From Elusimicrobia bacterium RIFOXYA2_FULL_47_53 (lineage in GTDB: Bacteria; Elusimicrobiota; Endomicrobiia; Endomicrobiales; XYA2-FULL-47-53), in assembly GCA_001800315.1 (NCBI GenBank), contig MGVE01000014.1:49358-113357 (forward strand): a stretch of DNA of 64,000 nucleotides. The letters run 5' to 3'. Below, one piece after another: positions 24,103 through 32,607 of this stretch. The notes beneath the pieces were generated by a model. The model worked only from the letters and a program-made list of their open reading frames with translations. It was not told the DNA's origin and searched no databases. Position 1 is the stretch's first letter; each line of letters starts with the position of its first letter. The translations under genes and the position numbers were made by a program.

Positions 24103-26757
24103 TCAGCCTTCGTTTTTCTTAATTTTCTCTTTCCATTCCGAAAGAAGCTTCAAAGCTTCCAGCGGAGTTAGATTGTTTATATCAATTTTTTCTAATTCAA
24201 TCAAGATTTTTGGAGATGGAACTGAAAATAAATCAGGCTGGCTTTCGGCCGCGCCCGGCAGTTCGCTTACGGATCTCTCTTCAAGACCCGCGAGAATCTG
24301 GTTGGCTCTTTTTATAACTTCCTTCGGCAATCCGGCCAGTTCGGCCACATGAATGCCGTAGGAGCGGTCCGCGGCGCCCGGCGCTATTTTATGCAGAAAA
24401 AGCACGGCGCCCTGCCACTCGCGCACGGAGACATTAAAATTCTTTATTCCCGCGTATTTTTCGCTTAGGTCCGTGAGCTCAAAATAATGTGTCGCAAACA
24501 ATACTTTGGCTCCCGCCCCGTTTTTTCTGCCGCGCGCGAAAAATTCAACCACCGAACGCGCAATGGAAATTCCGTCGTAGGTGGAAGTTCCCCTGCCGAT
24601 CTCGTCAAGTATTATCAGGCTTCTGTCCGTGAACTGGTTTAAGATGCTGGCGGTTTCGTGCATTTCCACCATAAAAGTGGATTCGCCCCCGGCCAGGTTG
24701 TCGGAGGCTCCGATACGCGTGAATATCCTGTCAATAATTCCGACCTCGGCTTCCGCGGCCGGCACGAAGGAGCCTATCTGGGCCATTACCGCTATCAGGG
24801 CCGCCTGTCTGAGGTAGGTGGATTTGCCCGCCATGTTCGGGCCGGTCAGTATAACAATCTGCTCGGAATCCCCGTCCAGGGAGATGTCGTTAGGCACGAA
24901 GGAGCCGCTTTTTAAATTCTTCTCTATTACGGGGTGCCTGCCGTCTTTAATTTTGAAATCGCGCCCGTCGCTGATTTTAGGAATGCAGTAGCGGTTCAAG
25001 GCCGCGTTTTCCGCGAAAGCTATAAAGACATCCAGTTCCGAGACGGCTGCGGCGGCTCTCTGAATATCGGCGCAGTAGGAAAGAAGTTTCTGGCGCAGGC
25101 GTTTGAAAAGCTCGTCCTCAAGCTTAAGTATTCTTTCCTGTGCAGTCAGTATTTTTCCTTCCAGGTTTTTAAGCTCTTCGGTTATGAAGCGCTCGCCGCC
25201 TGCCACGGTCTGTTTCCTGATATAGGACGCCGGCGCCAGGTGAAGGTTTGATTTCGTTATTTCTATGTAGTAGCCGAAGACCGATGTGTAGCCGATTTTA
25301 AGCGAAGAAATTCCGGTTTTAGCGCGCTCGCTGCTTTCAATTTCAGAAATGAGTTTTTTTGAGTCCCTGCTCAAAACTCTGAGCTCGTCAAGGTTTTTGT
25401 CAAAACCGTCTTTAATAACCCCGCCGTCTTTTAGGGTGGCTGGCGGCTCCGGCGTCAGCGCTTCTTCAATAGCTCCGGCTATTTCCGGCGGGCAGTCAAG
25501 CCTGCGCTTTAAATCCTCAATGGTGTCCGGCAGAGGCAGAATAGTTTCCTCGGCTTTCAGGCAGGAGATAACTTCCGGCAGAGCCCTCATGGAGTTTTTA
25601 AGGCCGATTAATTCTCTCGGGCCCGCCGTGCCCGACGAAAGCCTGCCTAAAATTCTTTCTATGTCGGAGATGCCAGTTATAATTGTTCTTAATTTGCGCC
25701 GCGCGAGGCCCTCTTCCAGGAAGAAAGAGACCGCCTTCTGCCTTTCAATAATCTCCCCGTGGTTTAGAAGAGGTTTAAGCAGCCAGCTTCTTAAAAGCCT
25801 CGCTCCCATGGGCGTCTGGGTTGAGTCAATAGCCTCAAGCAGTGAATTCTGCGGCCCGCGCGAAGTCAGCCCTTCCACAAGCTCCAGGTTGTTTACGGCG
25901 GTTTCATCCAGATGCATATAGTTGTTGAAAGGCTGGAATTTTATCGGGCAGAGCGCCGGCATATTTTCTTTCTGCGTTTTTTCAATGTAGCCGAGCAGGG
26001 CTCCGCAGGCGCCCTGAGCCAGAGGGTAATTTTCAAGGCCGAAGGGCTTAAGAGAAACGAGCTTGTAAAACGTCTTAATTTTATTCTGGGCCTCGGCGGG
26101 CAGAAAAAGCCATTCATCAAGCGGCGAGATAGAAACGCCCAGCCGCCCGGAAACGGTTTTAAAAAAATCGTCCTGCGCGTAATTGGCGGGCACTATAATT
26201 TCGCCCGGTTTTATTCTGAAAGTTTCGCTCTGCAGGCTGTCTTTAGCTATCACAGCCGCCGTGAAATGGCCCGTTGAAATATCGCAAAACGCTATGCCGA
26301 ACGATTTGAATTCCGCGTCGGGCAGCAGCGCCATCAGGAAGTTGTTCTTTTTTGAGTCCAGCAGGTTGTCTTCAAGAATCGTGCCGGGGGTGATTATCCT
26401 TACGACATCGCGCCTGACTATTTTTTTACCCGCGCCGGCTTCCTCCATCTGCTCCGCGACGGCCACCTTGAGCCCGGCTTTGATGAGTTTTCTTAAGTAA
26501 GAATTTACCGCGTGGTGCGGTATGCCGCACATGGGAACTTCTTGTCTTTTTGTCAGCACGACATCCAGAATTCGGGAGGCAACCTTCGCGTCTTCCCCGA
26601 ACATTTCGTAGAAGTCCCCCAGCCTGAAAAATAAAATCATGCCGGGATACCTGGATTTTATATCCATGTACTGCTGCATGAGAGGCGTCAGCTGCTGGGC
26701 GGCAGAGCCGTCTTTTGGTTTTTTATCGCTGTTCTTTGAGTTGTCTTCCATTATCAT
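24103..26757 (-). CDS. mutS: DNA mismatch repair protein MutS
   Basis: A MutS of 884 residues (882 if the second ATG at 26751, better spaced from GGAAG, is used). The mismatch-contacting motif is FFRLGDFYEMF with Phe and Glu of FYE; Walker A is GPNMAGKSTYLRQ, Walker B region LIILDEIGRGTSTYDG, and the conserved FATHYFELT follows. All MutS1 domains including connector, lever and clamp are present. With MutL at 21764 it gives a complete MutH-independent repair pair. Confidence 0.98.
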   Translation of the reverse strand: MIMEDNSKNSDKKPKDGSAAQQLTPLMQQYMDIKSRYPGMILFFRLGDFYEMFGEDAKVASRILDVVLTKRQEVPMCGIPHHAVNSYLRKLIKAGLKVAVAEQMEEAGAGKKIVRRDVVRIITPGTILEDNLLDSKKNNFLMALLPDAEFKSFGIAFCDISTGHFTAAVIAKDSLQSETFRIKPGEIIVPANYAQDDFFKTVSGRLGVSISPLDEWLFLPAEAQNKIKTFYKLVSLKPFGLENYPLAQGACGALLGYIEKTQKENMPALCPIKFQPFNNYMHLDETAVNNLELVEGLTSRGPQNSLLEAIDSTQTPMGARLLRSWLLKPLLNHGEIIERQKAVSFFLEEGLARRKLRTIITGISDIERILGRLSSGTAGPRELIGLKNSMRALPEVISCLKAEETILPLPDTIEDLKRRLDCPPEIAGAIEEALTPEPPATLKDGGVIKDGFDKNLDELRVLSRDSKKLISEIESSERAKTGISSLKIGYTSVFGYYIEITKSNLHLAPASYIRKQTVAGGERFITEELKNLEGKILTAQERILKLEDELFKRLRQKLLSYCADIQRAAAAVSELDVFIAFAENAALNRYCIPKISDGRDFKIKDGRHPVIEKNLKSGSFVPNDISLDGDSEQIVILTGPNMAGKSTYLRQAALIAVMAQIGSFVPAAEAEVGIIDRIFTRIGASDNLAGGESTFMVEMHETASILNQFTDRSLIILDEIGRGTSTYDGISIARSVVEFFARGRKNGAGAKVLFATHYFELTDLSEKYAGIKNFNVSVREWQGAVLFLHKIAPGAADRSYGIHVAELAGLPKEVIKRANQILAGLEERSVSELPGAAESQPDLFSVPSPKILIELEKIDINNLTPLEALKLLSEWKEKIKKNEG

Positions 26758-26857
26758 ACACTTCCAATTTGTCCGGCACGCTTAGACGAAAACCGCATTA
26801 TGAGATTTTAAGCCCCTCGGGTCTTTTTGTTTTAACACCCCTTAGAGCCGGTTATGA

Positions 26858-27004
26858 GTAAAAGTATTTTGGGAGGTCTTCAGTCTTGCCTGTTTGACCT
26901 GCCGACAGGCAGGGAGTTTGCAAGACTGCCTAAAATACTTTTACGAATGGCTATCGGGCGTCGCGTTTCTTTATTAACTTTCTTGCGCGCCCAAAGAAAG
27001 TTAA
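26858..27004. repeat. Nested palindrome element A
   Basis: Outer arms GTAAAAGTATTTT (26858-26870) and complement (26932-26944) are perfect; inner arms CAGTCTTGC/GCAAGACTG and the core hairpin CCTGCC-GACA-GGCAGG follow. A second hairpin TTAACTTTCTT/AAAGAAAGTTAA at 26974-27004 completes the element. A relative in reverse orientation lies at 59315-59508. Fills the space between mutS and the transglycosylase; no gene. Confidence 0.8.
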
Positions 27005-27087
27005 ATCAGCTGTTGGGATCCCCGACGAACATACTCGGGTATGACTTCTAAAGAGCTAATTTGGACAGCCATGTTCAAGGAGACTGA

Positions 27088-27654
27088 TTAAACGCGTCCC
27101 CGTATGAGATTTTTGAATTCCTTCAACAGCTTGAGCCAGCGGTAAGTCTTTGTAACGGCGTCCACATAATTTCTTGTTTCTTTGTACGGAATATCGGAAA
27201 TCTCAATTTCAATAAGCGGGTTTTGCAGATACCAGCTCTGAACTTTTCCCTTTCCCGCGTTGTAGGCCGCGAGGGCCAGCGGCAAACTGCCCCTGAATTC
27301 CTTCTGAAGCTGCGAGATGTAATAAGCTCCGAGACGGATATTTGTGTCCGGGTTCTCAAGGTCTTTTATGTCAAAACCTTTTATCTCCAGTTCTTCGGCC
27401 AGCTCTTTGGCGGTTGATGGCATGAGCTGCATAAGCCCCACGGCTCCGCTGTGCGAGCGGGCAAGCCTGGCAAAGTTGGATTCCACCTTTATCATGGCGC
27501 TTATCAGCAGAGGGTCCATGCCGTACTGTCTTGAATAAGTGTCCACGGTGTCTTTGTGAAATACCGGTTTAAGAAGGTTAAACGGAAGTTCAAAGTAAAA
27601 AAGGGCAAAAACAGCCGCAATAAATATCAGGGACGCTATAATTATTTTATGCAT
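27088..27654 (-). CDS. Lytic transglycosylase, SLT family
   Basis: A 188-residue membrane-anchored lytic transglycosylase that cleaves peptidoglycan glycan strands. One N-terminal membrane segment (IIIASLIFIAAVFALFYF) precedes the SLT domain with catalytic Glu in ISAMIKVESNF, then SGAVGLMQLMPSTA and ALAAYNAGKG. A GTG three codons upstream is possible, but ATG at 27654 fits the GGTG spacing. It overlaps the end of miaB by 8 nt, so the two are cotranscribed. Confidence 0.93.
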   Translation of the reverse strand: MHKIIIASLIFIAAVFALFYFELPFNLLKPVFHKDTVDTYSRQYGMDPLLISAMIKVESNFARLARSHSGAVGLMQLMPSTAKELAEELEIKGFDIKDLENPDTNIRLGAYYISQLQKEFRGSLPLALAAYNAGKGKVQSWYLQNPLIEIEISDIPYKETRNYVDAVTKTYRWLKLLKEFKNLIRGRV

Positions 27655-28972
27655 TTTTTTCACCGATAAGAGAGTTGAACTTGGCCTGAAGTATTTTTAC
27701 TTTTACGAGCGAACCGGGTTTTATCCGGCCGGAGCTGAAATATACTTTTTTATTGGTTCTTGTCTTGCCGAAATATTTTCCGTCCGCCGCGCCTTCCACC
27801 AGAACCTCCTGCGCGGAGCCTATGAGCTTTCTGTTAAGGTTCTCGGCGGCCTTATTTAATTTTTCAAGCAGAATAGCGTGCCTGCCTTCCTTGGTTTTAA
27901 GCGAAACGCTGTCTTTTAGTTCCGCGGCCTTAGTGCCCGGCCTCGGCGAATACTTAAAAGCAAAAATAAAATCGTACGAGGCCCTGTCGGTGACGGCGAG
28001 CGTTTTCTCAAAATCCTTTTTTGTTTCGCCCGGGAACCCTACCATGATGTCCGTGGTAATGGCCGCCGCGGGCATCTCTTTTCTTATTGTATCAATAATT
28101 TTCAGGTAATCGGAAGTTTTGTAATTGCGGTTCATGGCTTTTAGTATCCTGTCGGAGCCGGACTGAAGCGGCAGATGTATGTGCTCGCAGACTTTTTCAA
28201 GGCCCGCTATGGTTTTAATAAGCTTTTGTCCCAGATCTTTCGGGTGGCTGGTCATAAAGCGGATCCGATCCAAACCTTTGACCGAGTTTACCTTGGTTAA
28301 TAGCGAAGCGAAATCCTGTTTTTTGCCGTGTTTGTCTGCTCCGCGGTATGAATTTACATTCTGCCCGAGAAGCGTAATATCTTTCGCGCCAAGCTTTACC
28401 CTTGTTTCAATCTCCGATAATATTTCGTCAAAGGGGCGCGATAGCTCGGGGCCTCTCACCGAGGGCACAATACAGTAAGAGCAGAAATTCTCGCAGCCGC
28501 GCATAATGGTCACAAAATCGCAGACATTGCCTTTGCCTCGGTTTTTGCCTTCATTCTTGCCATGTCTGCTGTCATCCCCGGCCCTTTTGTTGTCATTCCC
28601 GCGAAAGCAGGAATCCAGCTCACATATTTTGTTAAACTCTTTTTTGAAATTCTCAATATTTTTAGCCCCCACCACCAGGTCAATTATCGGGAAGCGTTTT
28701 TTAATATTCTCTCCCACTCGCTGGGCAGCGCAGCCGGCCAAAATAACTTTTAAATTCGGGTTATCGTTTTTAAACGGCTTGAGCCTGCCGACATAAGACA
28801 TGGCGGTATGTTCCGCGTGGTCGCGCACCGTGCAGGTATTTACGACGACGGTGTCGGCATCCGAAAGATCTTTTGCCTGAACCATGCCGAGGCTTTCAAA
28901 ATGCGCCTGCATAAGGTTTGAATCAGCCACATTCATCTGGCAGCCGAATGTTTTAATATAGTAAGTTTTCAT
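27647..28972 (-). CDS. miaB: tRNA-2-methylthio-N6-dimethylallyladenosine synthase
   Basis: A 441-residue radical SAM methylthiotransferase. The N-terminal MTTase domain carries cluster ligands Cys11 (KTFGCQMN), Cys47 and Cys81; the radical SAM motif is RGCENFCSYC (Cys160, 164, 167); a TRAM domain ends the protein. Between the two cluster domains, about residues 117-147 (ELDSCFRGNDNKRAG and a Lys/Gly-rich stretch) are foreign to the family and correspond to an in-frame copy of the dispersed palindromic repeat. The frame is open and all catalytic residues remain, so it is probably functional. It acts on the i6A37 made by MiaA. Confidence 0.96.
   Translation of the reverse strand: MKTYYIKTFGCQMNVADSNLMQAHFESLGMVQAKDLSDADTVVVNTCTVRDHAEHTAMSYVGRLKPFKNDNPNLKVILAGCAAQRVGENIKKRFPIIDLVVGAKNIENFKKEFNKICELDSCFRGNDNKRAGDDSRHGKNEGKNRGKGNVCDFVTIMRGCENFCSYCIVPSVRGPELSRPFDEILSEIETRVKLGAKDITLLGQNVNSYRGADKHGKKQDFASLLTKVNSVKGLDRIRFMTSHPKDLGQKLIKTIAGLEKVCEHIHLPLQSGSDRILKAMNRNYKTSDYLKIIDTIRKEMPAAAITTDIMVGFPGETKKDFEKTLAVTDRASYDFIFAFKYSPRPGTKAAELKDSVSLKTKEGRHAILLEKLNKAAENLNRKLIGSAQEVLVEGAADGKYFGKTRTNKKVYFSSGRIKPGSLVKVKILQAKFNSLIGEKNA
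28570..28622. repeat. Dispersed palindromic repeat inside miaB
   Basis: GTCATTCCCGCGAAAGCAGG plus AATCCAG (28592-28618) is the palindromic module seen in intergenic islands as GTCATACCAGCGGAAGCTGG plus TATCCAG. Its translation, LDSCFRGND on the minus strand, is the kind of peptide such repeats produce. A related shorter repeat (GTCATCCCCGGCCC) precedes it. Confidence 0.8.
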
Positions 28973-29086
28973 TGTATTTTAGGTTAATTGTTGTAAATTT
29001 ATGCAATTCAACAGCAGTTGAGTGTATGCGATCTGTACTCATGGATCACATAGTGACCTCTAGATTATGACCAAAACATTCTAATT

Positions 29087-29857
29087 TTAGAAATTTAATT
29101 TATATTTGTTTTTCAAACTTCTACTTAATCCATCGATATCTGGGAATAAAGTCATTTCATTTATATTCATTAGATCCAATTCTTTAAGTATTTCATCTTT
29201 CTCGGAAGTTAAAATTTTAGACACATATACATATCTTTCGTTTTTTGTTTTGAATATTTCAGCAAAGTGTTTTTCAATGTCTGGAATATTTGTAGCCGTA
29301 TACAATGAACTTTGTGCAATTTGTCTCGCGTTGTCCCATGCAAAAGGCCGAACTATGCTTATATATGGATAATTATTAATAAGTTTATTTGGCTGATCGT
29401 AATTCTTTTTCCACAATTGAAGATCAAATCCATAAACACTAACTTCAGCGCATTTTGAAACATCGCAATTACGCAAAGCAAAATATGTGGCAACATAAGG
29501 TGATTCTGTCCAATCCAAAAGCGGTGTTGGTATACCATGATTCTGTAACAACGCCAAGAAAGAACCATATTCTAATTCATCCGCAACATTAATCTTTTTA
29601 TTTAATCTAGAAGAAAAATAATAACACAAATCATTTCCTAAAAATTCTAGATACTTTTCCAATGTTACACCTGTAATCTCTGAATATCTTTGAAAAGATG
29701 TTTTTATTGGCCAATTTGCATTTGGTTGTCCTCTATAAATTAACCCTGCATTATTTTTAGATAGCACGCCAACTAGTTTTTTAAACTCGCTCCAAGGGAT
29801 AGGTTTTATAGTATTATCTTCAACAATAACATTCTTTACAACCATGTTATCTTCCAT
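29087..29857 (-). CDS. FRG-domain protein
   Basis: A 256-residue protein with the FRG domain signature: LIYRGQPNANWPIKTSFQR near residues 39-57, LQNHGIPTPLLDWTESPYVA near 103-122 and the later VRPFAWDNARQIAQSSLY region. FRG domains are widespread in mobile and defence-linked loci; their activity is not settled, though a nucleotide- or ADP-ribose-related enzyme has been suggested. Base composition is clearly lower in GC than miaB. AAGGAG lies 7 nt before the ATG. It stands alone at the edge of an AT-rich island with a RAYT transposase and a nucleotidyltransferase pair, which makes an accessory, possibly defensive role plausible. Confidence 0.8.
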   Translation of the reverse strand: MEDNMVVKNVIVEDNTIKPIPWSEFKKLVGVLSKNNAGLIYRGQPNANWPIKTSFQRYSEITGVTLEKYLEFLGNDLCYYFSSRLNKKINVADELEYGSFLALLQNHGIPTPLLDWTESPYVATYFALRNCDVSKCAEVSVYGFDLQLWKKNYDQPNKLINNYPYISIVRPFAWDNARQIAQSSLYTATNIPDIEKHFAEIFKTKNERYVYVSKILTSEKDEILKELDLMNINEMTLFPDIDGLSRSLKNKYKLNF

Positions 29858-29925
29858 TTACTAGCTCCTTAGTTGACAGAGTGATTGTGAAAGTATCCTT
29901 GCCACTGTCAATAAATTCCATGGCT

Positions 29926-30855
29926 ATTGGGGTCAGGTCTTTAGATTTAACATTAGGGATTATTGACATTGACAATCCTGCTCACGGTTACATAATGTAA
30001 ACCTAAATGTTTTGCTATATCTGCCTGCTTGTATCCAAACTTAATGTGCGCCTCAATAATCTTTATGTTTCGTTCTTTTATAGATTTAACATCAGCAAAT
30101 AGTTCCTTAAGTTTCTGTCGGTTTGCGTGCCGCTGTTCCCTTGGGATCTCAATCTGATTGTATTTCTCGGCAACTTTTACGCCCATATCTTCCATGAACG
30201 CTTCTCCACCCATAAAGACTTGACCCACCACATCTCCCCAAGGAGCTTTTTGACCCATTTGTTCTGCCACAAAGATTTGATACCGCTTTATTGATTCTCT
30301 CAGAGATGCGCCAAATTGCTCAGCAATGTAACCGGTATCCAGCCATTTAGGTGGAAGTTCTCTTCCGATTGTGGCGCGATAACTGCTCCACTGCCAATCA
30401 TCTGGCTGGCACACCATCTTTGCCCGCACAGGATTAAGAACAATATATGCGCTTAGGGCCATCAAATAATTCTGTTTTTCAACAATAAATGCTTTGTAGC
30501 GCCCCTGAAACACATGCCCGGTTTTCTTGTGTTTACGATTAAAAAATTGAGTATACACACCGTTCAGCTGGCGCATACCAAGACTAAGATTGGGCATAGT
30601 GGTTTCTATCAGAAGATGATAGTGATTATTCATTAAACAATATGCGTAGCATTTCCATTTATAACGCTCAACTACAAGTCTAACTGTGCGCAGGAACATA
30701 TTCTTGTCTTCATCAGACAAAAAGATTCTCCCTCGAGCATTGCCGCGCGAAGTTATATGATATAGTGCTCCTGCATATTCTATTCTTAAAGGGCGTGCCA
30801 TAATATTGTTATGCTATAAAACTAAATGCTAAATGTAAAGACCTGACCCCATTGT
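29926..30855. mobile_element. RAYT transposase unit bounded by inverted repeats
   Basis: The transposase gene is flanked by about 28-bp inverted repeats: TTGGGGTCAGGTCTTTAGAT at the left (from 29927) and its near complement ending in AAAGACCTGACCCCATTG at the right (to about 30854). The right end lies just upstream of the gene and probably includes its promoter; the left end abuts the stop codon. The compact layout suggests one transposable or REP-like unit. Confidence 0.75.
29953..30801 (-). CDS. REP-associated tyrosine transposase (RAYT, HUH superfamily)
   Basis: A 282-residue Y1-type single-strand DNA transposase. The family start MARPLRIEYAGALYHITSRG is intact, the HUH metal site is His60-Tyr-His62 in NNHYHLLIE, and the catalytic Tyr is among those in QNYLMALSAYIVLNPVRAKM (Tyr112 or Tyr119). 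A C-terminal helix-turn-helix (YKQADIAKHLGLHYVTVSRI) marks the long RAYT subgroup. RAYTs nick and move palindromic REP DNA. The reading frame is complete, so it may be active. Confidence 0.93.
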   Translation of the reverse strand: MARPLRIEYAGALYHITSRGNARGRIFLSDEDKNMFLRTVRLVVERYKWKCYAYCLMNNHYHLLIETTMPNLSLGMRQLNGVYTQFFNRKHKKTGHVFQGRYKAFIVEKQNYLMALSAYIVLNPVRAKMVCQPDDWQWSSYRATIGRELPPKWLDTGYIAEQFGASLRESIKRYQIFVAEQMGQKAPWGDVVGQVFMGGEAFMEDMGVKVAEKYNQIEIPREQRHANRQKLKELFADVKSIKERNIKIIEAHIKFGYKQADIAKHLGLHYVTVSRIVNVNNP

Positions 30856-30903
30856 TCGTCTTGCTGCAAAACCATTTATCAAGATTCCTCCCTGTGCTGA
30901 TTC

Positions 30904-31299
30904 TTATTTTTGTCCCGGCAATTTACCCAAATGAAGCAATCTTGGAATAACTCCGGATATACCACAAATTGAAATCAAAGTTAAAAAAATAAGGAAAGTC
31001 GTCGTTCCCAAACTAATTCTGGAATAATCAATTATCTTTATAATAATTTTAGCCTCAGTATATAATGCAACAAAACCGCTAAATGAGCAAATACCGTTAT
31101 ATAAAGCATCTTGTATTCTAAAAACATAAATTCTTTTGAATTTACTGATAGCTTCTTTTGTGTTTTCATCTAAAGTGACATTTCTATCTTCATATATCGT
31201 TTGCCATAGATAGCCACGAATAGTAAAGTAAAGAACAACAATAAGTGCTATAATCCAAAACCAATTATTTTCTACTATAAAACTAGGAAAAGAAATCAT
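30904..31299 (-). CDS. Small membrane protein of unknown function
   Basis: A 131-residue protein with about three hydrophobic segments: residues 11-29 (WFWIIALIVVLYFTI), 68-85 and 95-118. The loop after the first segment is charged (YEDRNVTLDENTKEAISKFK). AAAGGAGGCAAATT precedes the ATG, a strong ribosome binding site, supporting a real gene. AT-rich like its neighbours. I do not recognise the family. Confidence 0.7.
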   Translation of the reverse strand: MISFPSFIVENNWFWIIALIVVLYFTIRGYLWQTIYEDRNVTLDENTKEAISKFKRIYVFRIQDALYNGICSFSGFVALYTEAKIIIKIIDYSRISLGTTTFLIFLTLISICGISGVIPRLLHLGKLPGQK

Positions 31300-31434
31300 A
31301 ATTTGCCTCCTTTAAATATCTAAATAAACTTAATCAAAATGTAGATGACCTTCCCCCGTGTTATGTACCAGTGTTAGGTAGAGTCATTAGTGCCGTTTGA
31401 TGTTGCTGTTCGCCTTTGTTTTGATCTTTGAAAT

Positions 31435-31550
31435 TGTCTTTAAGAGTAAGTCTCCGGACTATCAGGGACGGTTCTGTTTATTTTTTCGTTTGAAAGCGGT
31501 TGCACTTTGGACTAATGGGGACGGTTCTATTTATATTGTCCCTTTTTTGA
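31435..31550. repeat. Duplicated GGGACGGTTCT remnant
   Basis: GGACTATCAGGGACGGTTCTGTTTA (in two parts, 31455-31480) and GGACTAATGGGGACGGTTCT (31509-31528) are direct repeats; GCGGTTGCACTTTGG and AACAGTTGCACTTTTC flank them. Text of this kind often marks ends of RAYT-like elements. The second copy runs into the 3' end of the nucleotidyltransferase gene, whose last codons come from it. Confidence 0.55.
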
Positions 31551-32255
31551 GTTTTCCATTTTGGAAACAGTTGCACTTTTCATGAAATTCAAAATCTCCA
31601 CTTCTGTTTCTTCCTCCAAAGATTTCAATATCATCTTTTGCCATTTTTTCGGTAAAGGTTTGAATACTTCTAGTAATGCTTGATCTTCTTTATTCTCAAA
31701 AATATTTCTTATAACAGAAATGGCATCCCTTTTGTCTTTCAGAGCTTTTTCTTTATATCCTCTTCTCTGGGCAATGAGTAGTTTATGCAAGGCATAAGGA
31801 GCGGGATGAGGTAAAATTACGGGAATATCTTCAAGTCGGACAGTTATTGTTTTGGAACTGAGTAAATCAAGAAATCGCAGGGTTTGCGCGTTTAATCCTA
31901 ATTGCGGCAATGAAAATGGTTTATCTGTCCCTTTGCCTTTTTCAGGGACTAAAAACTCTACCATCAAAGTGGGATGTTCTAATTGAATAAATCCATAGGT
32001 GCCTTTAAACCCAACTACATACCCAAGATCCTTAAGCAAAGCAGGAATATCAACATTTTCCTTAATTTTGTTCGGAAAAGGGATAAGGAAGTCAATATCT
32101 CTGGTTCTCAAGGGTGCCGTGAAGTCTGAGATTGAAAAGTACTGCTTATACAGCGGTATGCACCAACTGCCGATCAGTATTATTTTATTTAATATGCCGG
32201 CAGTATTCAGCCGTTTTAGTATTTCAGCACACAGTTTATATTGGTTCTCTTCCAC
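31527..32255 (-). CDS. Nucleotidyltransferase-fold protein (GSU2403/AbiEii-like)
   Basis: A 242-residue protein with the minimal nucleotidyltransferase motif: IGSW at residues 28-31 (Gly-Ser) and RDIDFLI with Asp53 and Asp55. A third acidic strand is seen as MVEFLVPE. This suits the GSU2403-type family, related by fold to AbiEii/MenT toxins that nucleotidylate tRNA or proteins. Start codon is GTG with AAAGGAAC 6 nt upstream, and it overlaps the upstream small gene by 20 nt, so the two are coupled. The C-terminal tail (SKMENSKKGQYK) comes from a repeat edge. A toxin role is inference. Confidence 0.78.
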   Translation of the reverse strand: MEENQYKLCAEILKRLNTAGILNKIILIGSWCIPLYKQYFSISDFTAPLRTRDIDFLIPFPNKIKENVDIPALLKDLGYVVGFKGTYGFIQLEHPTLMVEFLVPEKGKGTDKPFSLPQLGLNAQTLRFLDLLSSKTITVRLEDIPVILPHPAPYALHKLLIAQRRGYKEKALKDKRDAISVIRNIFENKEDQALLEVFKPLPKKWQKMILKSLEEETEVEILNFMKSATVSKMENSKKGQYK

Positions 32256-32553
32256 GAAGTGTTCCTTTAAGGAATTTAATCTGTTTCTTTACTTTTGACA
32301 ATAGGTTACGGTACTTCGCTCTGTATTCTTTCGCATTTTTGTATTTTTCTATTAATTTATCTGATACTTTCTTTCCCTTGTAAGAGAAATGAACCTTTCC
32401 ATTATTTCGTGTAATTATGTAGTAATAGTCACTACCCTTAATTTTCTTTCGGATAAGGCTACCTTTGGGAAGTTTTTTAAGTTCCCTTTTGTAGCTGGTT
32501 TTCATTTTTTTTGAATTATTTAGCTCTTCTTTTAAAACATCTTTTATAACCAT
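32236..32553 (-). CDS. Small basic partner protein of the nucleotidyltransferase
   Basis: A 105-residue lysine-rich protein. Helical segments at both ends (VLKEELNNSKKMKTSYKREL; KNAKEYRAKYRNLLSKVKKQ) flank a beta-hairpin-like centre (KGSLIRKKIKGSDYYYIITR, then NGKVHFSYKGKK). No classic helix-turn-helix is visible. ATG at 32553 is preferred over the one at 32574 because GGGAGA lies 6 nt before it. It is the first gene of a two-gene operon with its own promoter and an overlapping palindrome, the usual layout of an antitoxin that represses its operon. Similar small proteins of unknown function occur next to nucleotidyltransferase genes. Confidence 0.7.
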   Translation of the reverse strand: MVIKDVLKEELNNSKKMKTSYKRELKKLPKGSLIRKKIKGSDYYYIITRNNGKVHFSYKGKKVSDKLIEKYKNAKEYRAKYRNLLSKVKKQIKFLKGTLRGREPI

Positions 32554-32567
32554 ATCCATTCTCCCAA

Positions 32568-32607
32568 TTACCATACAAACATAGGAGTATTATATATTGT
32601 ATGGTAA
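32568..32607. promoter_or_regulatory. Palindromic operator of the nucleotidyltransferase operon
   Basis: TTACCATACAA (32568-32578) and TTGTATGGTAA (32597-32607) are perfect 11-bp inverted arms separated by 18 nt. On the minus strand one arm lies between the -35 and -10 hexamers and the other just downstream of the transcription start, so a dimer bound here would block RNA polymerase. Confidence 0.8.
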
